From positions 1-23,760 of the forward strand of contig JBMSGE010000008.1 of the NCBI GenBank assembly GCA_049414205.1: a stretch of DNA of 23,760 nt. The letters run 5' to 3'. A model generated the notes under the pieces. The model worked only from the letters and a program-made list of their open reading frames with translations. It was not told the DNA's origin and ran no database searches. Both the position numbers and the translations under genes were made by a program. How positions within the stretch are numbered: position 1 is the first letter of the stretch; each line of letters starts with the position of its first letter. This DNA comes from Nitrosomaritimum sp049414205 (GTDB lineage: Archaea; Thermoproteota; Nitrososphaeria; Nitrososphaerales; Nitrosopumilaceae). This document shows positions 6,711 through 12,828 of the stretch, piece after piece.

Positions 6711-7274
6711 ATGCCTTCCAAAACTAAATCACTTACAATTTTAAAAAATAAAGAAAAAATAAAATCAAAAAATCATCGAAAAGCAGTTCGAACCAGGAGG
6801 CAACGAGGGTATCATTGGGAAGACACCATCGTAAAAAGATTCAACTCAGCAGATGGTTGGAACGCATTCAGATTAGGATCTCCAAGTACAGCACTTCCAG
6901 ATGTTTTGGCAGTAAATAATGACAATAGTGTTATTTTTACAATCGAAGCTAAATCAGGCACAACAAACTCTCTACCTGTACCTGAAGATCAAATTGAAAG
7001 ATGTCTAAAATGGATCAATATTTTTGAAATTTACAAAACCAGAAAGGTGGTTCTTGCCTTCAAATTTCTTTCAAAGAAGAGGACAGGTTTAGGCACCTAT
7101 GAAAGTAGAGAATTAAGAGAATTTTACAAAGTTTGGGATATATCCATTCCAATCTCAAAATGTTCTTGTAGTTATGATGGCAAAGTATTTGCTCAAATTA
7201 ATGGGAAACGAAAGGAAATTCCTCTAGAAGACCTTCCAATGCCTTTCAAAACAAAGTTTCGAAATAGTGCCTAA
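6711..7274 (+). CDS. Hjc-like Holliday junction resolvase (PD-(D/E)XK nuclease)
   Basis: The 187-residue protein matches the archaeal Hjc pattern: basic RGYHWEDTIVKRF with Glu37, a glycine/serine loop FRLGSPSTALPD with Asp64, then TIEAKSG with Glu79 and Lys81, followed by a helix PEDQIERCLKWINIF. These are the E, D and E-x-K residues that bind metal in the family. Hjc dimers cut four-way DNA junctions in recombination and fork repair. It differs from compact Hjc proteins (~130 residues) by a ~30-residue lysine/arginine-rich N-terminus and a longer C-terminus, so another structure-specific nuclease of the same fold is possible. The gene appears monocistronic with a ~50-nt leader. Confidence 0.75.
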   Translation: MPSKTKSLTILKNKEKIKSKNHRKAVRTRRQRGYHWEDTIVKRFNSADGWNAFRLGSPSTALPDVLAVNNDNSVIFTIEAKSGTTNSLPVPEDQIERCLKWINIFEIYKTRKVVLAFKFLSKKRTGLGTYESRELREFYKVWDISIPISKCSCSYDGKVFAQINGKRKEIPLEDLPMPFKTKFRNSA

Positions 7275-7296
7275 CTTGCATCATATCCATCAGATC

Positions 7297-7307
7297 ATTT
7301 TTTAATG
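7297..7307 (+). promoter_or_regulatory. TATA-like box for the gene at 7328
   Basis: ATTTTTTAATG is centred 26 bp upstream of the ATG at 7328, indicating a leaderless mRNA and supporting that start. Confidence 0.4.
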
Positions 7308-7327
7308 ATAGGACCACCATTACAGTC

Positions 7328-7780
7328 ATGTCAGAAGAGAAAAACACGTTAGACTCAGATACTCCAAAAATAGAATCTTTGTTAGATCTAGTTACTGAAA
7401 CTGAGGATGTGAATTCTAGAATTACTTTTGAGGAATTTACAGATGAAAGAATTTTGATTAGCCATGATTCAACTGGAAGTAAACAAATGAAAATAAAGGT
7501 ATTAGAAGTATCTGATGAGAATCCACCTTCAAAATGGAAATTTGGAGATCGAGTAAAAATAAGTAAAATTCTCATCACCATTAAACATCTTGAAACTCAA
7601 CAAGTTGAAGAAGGTGAATTTGATATCGAGGCAATTGAAAGAGAACTTGCAGAAAAAAGACATTACACTTCAACTAACAGATGGATACCTGCAAATGACA
7701 TCAAAAATGGGTATGTTATAGGATCAATGCATACAAGATTAATCAGTGATGCTTCTGCGTTAGACTATATTGTGTTTTAA
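7328..7780 (+). CDS. Unrecognised protein, 150 residues
   Basis: No family recognised. The N-terminal ~35 residues are acidic and probably disordered. A mixed beta-rich middle follows (ITFEEFTDERILISHD, QMKIKVLEVSDE, KFGDRVKISKILITIKHLE), then a charged helix (EFDIEAIERELAEKR) and a C-terminal segment ending ALDYIVF. No signal peptide or membrane segment is seen, so it is probably cytosolic. The alternating strands with DRVKI could be a small beta-barrel, but this is a guess. Confidence 0.7.
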   Translation: MSEEKNTLDSDTPKIESLLDLVTETEDVNSRITFEEFTDERILISHDSTGSKQMKIKVLEVSDENPPSKWKFGDRVKISKILITIKHLETQQVEEGEFDIEAIERELAEKRHYTSTNRWIPANDIKNGYVIGSMHTRLISDASALDYIVF

Positions 7781-7825
7781 CGGATCAAAATTTACCAACA
7801 GGATTAGACTAAATTCAACTAAAAA

Positions 7826-7834
7826 CATTTAAGC
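7826..7834 (+). promoter_or_regulatory. TATA-like box for the gene at 7857
   Basis: CATTTAAGC is centred 27 bp upstream of the ATG at 7857, consistent with leaderless transcription. Confidence 0.35.
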
Positions 7835-7856
7835 ATCAAAATTTGAAAACTGAGTT

Positions 7857-8180
7857 ATGAGTGCAAAAGAAGTCGATGTGAATGGAACTGAATATAGAAT
7901 TGTTCTAACAGAACAAGTAATTGGGCATGTAAACAACCTAAAAAATCTCTACAATGCTGCCTACGAAGACCCAGAGAGTTTTGAAGACGTAAGCGCCGAG
8001 ATTTCAAGCACCATTAACGAAATTGCCAGTACCGTAGAGCCCGAAGCAGAAGACAGTGACTTAGATGGACTAATTCAGGAAATAATCAAAGCTGTAGACA
8101 ATAAAGCCGAGGAAATTGAAAAAGAGTTAGAAGCCAAACCAAAAAAAGAGACTAAAAAAGGCAAAGGCAAATCAAAATAG
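7857..8180 (+). CDS. Unrecognised acidic protein with lysine-rich tail, 107 residues
   Basis: No family recognised. The protein has a short beta-like N-terminus (VDVNGTEYRIVLTEQ), helical segments, a strongly acidic middle (EPEAEDSDLDG), an amphipathic helix (LIQEIIKAVDNKAEEIEKELEA) and a basic tail made almost only of K, G, T and S (KPKKETKKGKGKSK). The acidic/basic split suggests binding to nucleic acid or another protein through the tail. A TATA-like box lies 27 bp upstream. Confidence 0.7.
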   Translation: MSAKEVDVNGTEYRIVLTEQVIGHVNNLKNLYNAAYEDPESFEDVSAEISSTINEIASTVEPEAEDSDLDGLIQEIIKAVDNKAEEIEKELEAKPKKETKKGKGKSK

Positions 8181-8218
8181 AACCATTTGACCTGCATATC
8201 ATAAAAAATTGCAGTATT

Positions 8219-8229
8219 ACTTTTATTGT
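8219..8229 (+). promoter_or_regulatory. TATA-like box for the mini-protein at 8251
   Basis: ACTTTTATTGT is centred 27 bp upstream of the ATG at 8251. The correct spacing supports expression of the small ORF. Confidence 0.4.
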
Positions 8230-8250
8230 AAATAAAGACACAATATACAA

Positions 8251-8367
8251 ATGACTAAAAGTTGTGAATGTGGAATCTGTGATCATTATACCGAGCAGGA
8301 ATGCCTAAACAAAGAATGCAAATGCTGCTTGAATTTTCATGAAAGATCAGGACCCAAGCAAAAATAG
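8251..8367 (+). CDS. Cysteine-rich mini-protein (38 residues)
   Basis: A short ORF has seven cysteines in 38 residues: C5, C7, C10, C18, C23, C25 and C26, plus H12 and H30. It starts MTKSCECGICDHYTEQ and ends ERSGPKQK. The density suggests metal binding (zinc or copper) or a redox role. It has its own TATA-like box and faces a second cysteine-rich mini-gene on the opposite strand, 18 bp away. Function not known. Confidence 0.6.
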   Translation: MTKSCECGICDHYTEQECLNKECKCCLNFHERSGPKQK

Positions 8368-8385
8368 TCTTTGCCTGATAATTTT

Positions 8386-8490
8386 TCAAGATTTAAAACA
8401 ACTACAATTTTTTGCCATGTGTCTTGAACACCCAATTAGTCTGTGATCTTTGCACCCACACAAAATACATTTTTTCTGTTTTTCGGACAT
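8386..8490 (-). CDS. Cysteine-rich mini-protein (34 residues)
   Basis: A minus-strand ORF encodes a 34-residue basic protein with C8, C11, C13, C21, C29 and C31, plus H16 and H24. The pattern CxxCxC...C..H....CxC is compatible with one zinc or copper site. Its ATG lies 3 bp after the stop of the 124-residue gene at 8494-8868, so it is probably the second gene of a two-gene operon. It resembles the converging mini-protein in cysteine content but the two are not clearly homologous by eye. Confidence 0.6.
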   Translation of the reverse strand: MSEKQKKCILCGCKDHRLIGCSRHMAKNCSCFKS

Positions 8491-8493
8491 AAT

Positions 8494-8868
8494 CTATAAT
8501 TCTTGTAAAAGACCCTCTATTTTACGAATTAGTCGCTTATCTTCAAGGGCCTCCATGATTTTTAATCTCATATTTTTTAGTCGGTCTTTGTCATTTGAGT
8601 AGAGAGTAGACATTGTATCAATTTCCTGTACAAAATAATAGTTATTGAGAAAATTTTGAATTTTAGGTTTTAAATCTAACAAATCTCTAGATTGAAAATT
8701 CTCTGGCTCTAGTTTTTTTACCATCACATTAAAGAAACCATTGATTTTCAAAAGTTCTTTTTTTACAATATCAAGATCACCGGGTTGATCTTGCAGGTTT
8801 TGTATATTTTGGTATGAATCCCAGATTTGCTGCAATACTTTTTTTGCATAATCATAATCAGTACTCAT
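8494..8868 (-). CDS. Unrecognised helical protein, 124 residues
   Basis: No family recognised. The sequence is almost entirely predicted helix, soluble and rich in K, L, Q, N and D (for example YDYAKKVLQQIWDSYQNIQNLQ, then LKNMRLKIMEALEDKRLIRKIEGLLQEL). This suggests a small helical bundle or adaptor. It is divergent from threonine synthase and followed at 3 bp by a cysteine-rich mini-gene on the same strand. Confidence 0.7.
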   Translation of the reverse strand: MSTDYDYAKKVLQQIWDSYQNIQNLQDQPGDLDIVKKELLKINGFFNVMVKKLEPENFQSRDLLDLKPKIQNFLNNYYFVQEIDTMSTLYSNDKDRLKNMRLKIMEALEDKRLIRKIEGLLQEL

Positions 8869-8950
8869 CTTTGATTTTGAGTAAAATTTTCTAATCTAAT
8901 AAGCTTGGGTAAGAAAATTTATCTCAAGGCATCAAAAAATTACTCTTAAC

Positions 8951-8960
8951 TTTAAATTAT
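8951..8960 (+). promoter_or_regulatory. TATA-like box for threonine synthase
   Basis: TTTAAATTAT is centred 26 bp upstream of the TTG at 8982. Its position supports a leaderless mRNA beginning at or next to that TTG. Confidence 0.45.
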
Positions 8961-8981
8961 CATTGTTATTTCAGACTGACA

Positions 8982-10322
8982 TTGCAAGGCGACGCATATC
9001 TGAAATGTATTGATTCTCAATGTGGTTTAGAATATCCAATAACAAGCACCAATGTGCAGTGTGACAATGGACATCTCTTAGATGTAAAGTACAAAAACAA
9101 ACCTAACGAGTCCCTCAAAGAGGTTTTTGCAAACAGAGGAAGGATGGATGAAGATATCATATTCAATGAAAGCGGTGTCTGGCGATTCAGAGAATTGTTA
9201 AATTTTTGTGAAATCGATACTGAAAATGTTGAGGCATGTTCAAAGTATTTGGTTTCACTTGATGGTGCAGAGGGAAGACAGTCAAAACCCTATCACATGA
9301 CAAAGGCATCATCTTTTGTAGGAATTTCAAGTGATAATTTGTGGTTGCAGCCAGAAGGATACAATCCAAGTGGTTCTTTCAAAGATAATGGAATGGCAAC
9401 TGCAGTAACTCATGCTAAAATGGTTGGAGCAAAGAAAATTGTCTGTGCATCTACAGGAAACACTTCGGCCTCAGCTGGCATGTTTGCTGCCAATGAAGGG
9501 ATTCAATGTGATGTGTATATTCCTGCTGGACAAATTGCACCAGGAAAATTAAGTCAGGCATATCAATTTGGAGCACAGATTGTAGAAGTTAATGGGAATT
9601 TTGATGATGCATTAACACAATCTCTAGAGGATGCAAAAAATCATGATGGTTATACAGTAAACTCAATTAATCCATTTAGAATTGAAGGGCAAAAAACAAT
9701 TCCATATAGAGCACTGGAATACCTGAAATGGGAATCTCCAGATTGGATTGTTTATCCAGGAGGAGCTTTGGGAAATACATCTAGTTGCGGAAAAGCACTA
9801 ATGGAGTTATACGAATGGGGCTGGATTAAAAAAATCCCTAGAATTGCAGTGATAAATTCAGAAGGAGCAAGTACATTATCTGATTTGTACAACGGAAAAT
9901 TCCAAGAAGAAGAATTACGTTGGAATAAAGGTAAACCAAATGCGGATCTAGTTTGTCAGTATTATGATCATTTAGACAAAGAAGGAATTAGACCAAAAAC
10001 AAAGGCAACAGCAATTCAAATTGGACGTCCTGCAAACATACTCAAAGGTCTTCGAGCACTTGATTTTACCAATGGTGTTGTAACTACAGTTTCGGATTCA
10101 GAAATGTTAGATGGAATGGCAGTGGTGGGGCTAAACGGATTTGATTGCGAAATGGCATCAGGCGCATCAGTTGCAGGAATTAAAAAGCTGCTAGAGCAAG
10201 AAATTATCAAAAAAGATGATGTGGTTGTGGGTATTTTGACAGGAAGACAAAAAGATGCAATGCTCCCAGTAGATTATCACAATAATCCTCAAAACAGATT
10301 TGCAATTCCGCCAAAAATTTAG
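8982..10322 (+). CDS. thrC: Threonine synthase
   Basis: Converts O-phosphohomoserine to threonine with PLP. The 446-residue protein begins with a small metal-ribbon-like segment (C9, C14, C27, H31) seen in archaeal forms. It carries the PLP lysine in YNPSGSFKDNGM (Lys134) and the phosphate-binding STGNTSAS loop (157-164). The later PGGALGNTSS and ILTGRQKDA segments also fit. The start is a TTG: no in-frame ATG lies before the ribbon cysteines, and the TATA-like box is 26 bp upstream. It shares a ~110-bp divergent region with the 124-residue gene. Product threonine feeds threonine dehydratase, encoded at the window start. Confidence 0.93.
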   Translation: MQGDAYLKCIDSQCGLEYPITSTNVQCDNGHLLDVKYKNKPNESLKEVFANRGRMDEDIIFNESGVWRFRELLNFCEIDTENVEACSKYLVSLDGAEGRQSKPYHMTKASSFVGISSDNLWLQPEGYNPSGSFKDNGMATAVTHAKMVGAKKIVCASTGNTSASAGMFAANEGIQCDVYIPAGQIAPGKLSQAYQFGAQIVEVNGNFDDALTQSLEDAKNHDGYTVNSINPFRIEGQKTIPYRALEYLKWESPDWIVYPGGALGNTSSCGKALMELYEWGWIKKIPRIAVINSEGASTLSDLYNGKFQEEELRWNKGKPNADLVCQYYDHLDKEGIRPKTKATAIQIGRPANILKGLRALDFTNGVVTTVSDSEMLDGMAVVGLNGFDCEMASGASVAGIKKLLEQEIIKKDDVVVGILTGRQKDAMLPVDYHNNPQNRFAIPPKI

Positions 10323-10350
10323 CCTCAAATTAAATTCGGATAATCAAAAA

Positions 10351-10405
10351 GGTTGAACGTTACATCTCAAGCCTTAATAATGTGTTTAACAAAAGTAATT
10401 CAACC
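10351..10405 (+). other. Imperfect inverted repeat in the long leader before the CNNM gene
   Basis: GGTTGAA-CG-TTAC (10351-10363) pairs with GTAATTCAACC (10395-10405): 11 bp with a 2-nt bulge and a 31-nt loop. It lies after the threonine synthase stop and before the CNNM start. It could end the thrC transcript or be a structured leader. No known riboswitch class was recognised. Confidence 0.35.
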
Positions 10406-10466
10406 AAGAGATGGTGTATAAAAAATAAAATGAATAACCGATGTTGTTGTTCTAACAAGATTTTTC

Positions 10467-10471
10467 GGAGG
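10467..10471 (+). promoter_or_regulatory. Strong Shine-Dalgarno site before the CNNM gene
   Basis: GGAGG followed by 5 nt and ATG at 10477. Most single genes in the window show no such site and appear leaderless, so this fixes the start and implies a leadered mRNA. Confidence 0.7.
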
Positions 10472-10476
10472 ATATT

Positions 10477-11730
10477 ATGGTAGATCTTTGGATGGAGATG
10501 GTAGCGCTAGCTACTTTGATAGGATTATCTGGATTTTTTAGCGGACTGGAAGTTGCACTTGTTGGGGTTAGTAAATCCAAGGTAGTACAATTACTAAATG
10601 ATGGGCAAAAAGGGTCCAAAGCACTTCACAAATTAAAAACAAACCCAAGCTGGATGATGTCAAGTGTAAATCTCGGAAATAACCTAGTAAATGTTGGAGC
10701 ATCTGCACTTGCCACTAGTGTTGCCTTGCGACTTTTTGGAGATGATGGATTAGGTATTGCAATTGGAGTCATGACATTTTTGATTCTTGTTTTTGGCGAG
10801 ATCACTCCAAAAACATACTGTAATGCAAATTCTACAAAAATTGCTTTAAGATATGCACCTATTCTGTTAGGATTTAGCTATGTGTTTTATCCAGTGGTAA
10901 AATTCTTTGAAATCATAACTAAAGGAGTGGTAAGAATAACAGGTAGTAGTTATGTCCCGCCTCCTATAACTGAAGAAGAAATCAAAGGAGTTATTGATCA
11001 GGGGTTAGCCGAAAAGGCTATTGAAAAAGACGAGATGGAATTAGTTCACGGAGCCCTGAAATTTGACGATACTGTAATTCGTTCAGTAATGACTCCCAGA
11101 ACCAAAATGTTTACCCTAAATTCCAAAATGATACTTTTTGAAGCTTTGCATGAAATTAATCAAAACGGATATTCAAGAATTCCAATTCACGGGGACAATC
11201 AAGATGACATTGTTGGATTTGTACACGTAAGAGATGTCCTCAAAGAACTTGAAAAAGAAAACAAAATGAAAACACTAGAGCAAATTGCAAGAAAACCTGT
11301 GTTTGTATCCCAGGAAAAAATGGTGAGCGGACTTCTCAAAGAAATGAAAGGAAGAAAAACACACATGGCAATTGTTGTTGATGAGCATGGAGGAGTTGAA
11401 GGATTAGTGACCCTTGAAGACTTGTTAGAAGAGATTGTAGGAGAAATAGAAGATGAAAGTGACCTTGCAAAACCAACAGGATATGTCAGAGTTGACCAAG
11501 AAACCATCATCACAAATGGCGACATAGAGATTGACACCATTAACAAAATTTTCAAAACTCAAATTCCCGAAGGGGATGACTATGCATCATTGAATGGTCT
11601 GTTGCATGAAAAACTCCAAGATATTCCTCAAGCAGGAGACAAAATAGAAGTAGAGGATTTAAGAATTGTAGTAGAGAAGGTTCTCAAAAACATTCCTCAG
11701 AAAATTAGAATAGAGAAAATAAGAACCTAA
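10477..11730 (+). CDS. CNNM/CorC-family transporter (DUF21, CBS pair, CorC_HlyC)
   Basis: The 417-residue membrane protein has three recognisable parts. The N-terminal DUF21 membrane region (about 1-165) includes the conserved SGFFSGLEVALVGVSKSK and SSVNLGNNLVN segments. Two CBS motifs cover roughly 200-325 (VMTPRTKMFTL..., then ...MAIVVDEHGGVEGLVTLEDLLEEIVGEIEDE). A C-terminal CorC_HlyC domain follows (~340-415). Family members export Mg2+ or Na+-coupled Mg2+; CBS domains often bind adenine nucleotides. The gene has a strong ribosome-binding site and a ~150-bp leader. Its stop overlaps the stop of the convergent GAPDH gene by 4 bp. Confidence 0.9.
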   Translation: MVDLWMEMVALATLIGLSGFFSGLEVALVGVSKSKVVQLLNDGQKGSKALHKLKTNPSWMMSSVNLGNNLVNVGASALATSVALRLFGDDGLGIAIGVMTFLILVFGEITPKTYCNANSTKIALRYAPILLGFSYVFYPVVKFFEIITKGVVRITGSSYVPPPITEEEIKGVIDQGLAEKAIEKDEMELVHGALKFDDTVIRSVMTPRTKMFTLNSKMILFEALHEINQNGYSRIPIHGDNQDDIVGFVHVRDVLKELEKENKMKTLEQIARKPVFVSQEKMVSGLLKEMKGRKTHMAIVVDEHGGVEGLVTLEDLLEEIVGEIEDESDLAKPTGYVRVDQETIITNGDIEIDTINKIFKTQIPEGDDYASLNGLLHEKLQDIPQAGDKIEVEDLRIVVEKVLKNIPQKIRIEKIRT

Positions 11731-12779
11731 TCGGTTTTTGCAAAATGCTCTTCTAGCTTTTTCTTTTTTTCATCCATTTTGAATATGGATTCGGTGTGAG
11801 AAAATGCTTCTTGGTAAGACTTGCCAAACAACATAGATTGCATGAGCATATGGTTTTCTGGAATTACAATCCCTGTTTGGTCATCAGAATACATCATTTG
11901 GACAGTATCACCAATTGATACAGTCATGTTTGCATGAATGTGAATCATGTTTGTATCAGTAAAATTAAAGCTCATAGTACTTGCAAAGTCTCTTACGTCT
12001 TTGGTTCCCTTTGCAGTCCATAAAGTGACAACACCAAATTCATTTTTGAAAATTTCATGAATTTCAGAAGGTTTTGGAGCTTGGTCTTTGAATCGTATAT
12101 CCATAATATGCAAGTGCATTTGTCTTGACGGTACCTTGATTGCTCTAACAAACAATGGCGAATCTTTTCCAAAGTATGTTTTTACATCATCTCCATGATG
12201 AGGTTTTTCTGTCATTTCGATAGTGTCTTTTACTTGTTTGTCTGTTTGTTCAATGTCTGCCCATCTTCTAACTAGGGTTACATCAAATCTAGTAATATTA
12301 TCTCCAAATTTTGTTCTTAGAGGTTCAAGAATTCTTCCCATGCCAGTAACATTACAACTTCCTTGCATGACATGTCTTTTACCTGTAGACAAGTCATAGT
12401 TAGCTCTGGAATTAAAAAGCAAATCAGAAACTGCCTTATCACCAATAGTTGTTTCCCCTCCTTGATAGATAGCCATTACATTTTTTGGTTCATAGAGATT
12501 TTTCTTGTTAGTATATCCTTGTCCTCCAGGTGCAGCATCAATCACTAAATCACAGTCATCTAATGCAGATTCAATTGTGCCAGAAATTTTATAGTCTTTG
12601 AAAGCACCTAATTTTCTTTCAGGCACATATACTTCGAGACCCCTTGAGATTGCCAAAGATACTTTTTCATCAGGAGAGTATTTTCCCACTCCAATTACAG
12701 AAATTTCTGGATCGTCCTTCAGAAAGGCGGTGATTCGACTCCCAATTGACCCATAACCGTTAACAAAAATCTTTTTCAT
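11727..12779 (-). CDS. gap: Glyceraldehyde-3-phosphate dehydrogenase, archaeal type II
   Basis: Interconverts glyceraldehyde-3-phosphate and 1,3-bisphosphoglycerate with NAD(P); in an autotroph it would run mainly toward gluconeogenesis. The 350-residue protein has the Rossmann start MKKIFVNGYGSIGSRI, DLVIDAAPGGQG, and the catalytic Cys142 in MQGSCNVTGMGRI, where the archaeal family has SCNTT. Length is slightly above the usual ~340. A TATA-like box lies 26 bp upstream. Its end overlaps the CNNM gene by 4 bp, convergently. Confidence 0.93.
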   Translation of the reverse strand: MKKIFVNGYGSIGSRITAFLKDDPEISVIGVGKYSPDEKVSLAISRGLEVYVPERKLGAFKDYKISGTIESALDDCDLVIDAAPGGQGYTNKKNLYEPKNVMAIYQGGETTIGDKAVSDLLFNSRANYDLSTGKRHVMQGSCNVTGMGRILEPLRTKFGDNITRFDVTLVRRWADIEQTDKQVKDTIEMTEKPHHGDDVKTYFGKDSPLFVRAIKVPSRQMHLHIMDIRFKDQAPKPSEIHEIFKNEFGVVTLWTAKGTKDVRDFASTMSFNFTDTNMIHIHANMTVSIGDTVQMMYSDDQTGIVIPENHMLMQSMLFGKSYQEAFSHTESIFKMDEKKKKLEEHFAKTD

Positions 12780-12799
12780 ATTTGGGATTCATCAAGACG

Positions 12800-12811
12800 G
12801 CTTTATTTAGA
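12800..12811 (-). promoter_or_regulatory. TATA-like box for GAPDH
   Basis: On the minus strand TCTAAATAAAGC is centred 26 bp upstream of the GAPDH ATG, consistent with leaderless transcription. Confidence 0.45.
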
Positions 12812-12828
12812 TTAGTTTAGAAGGGATT

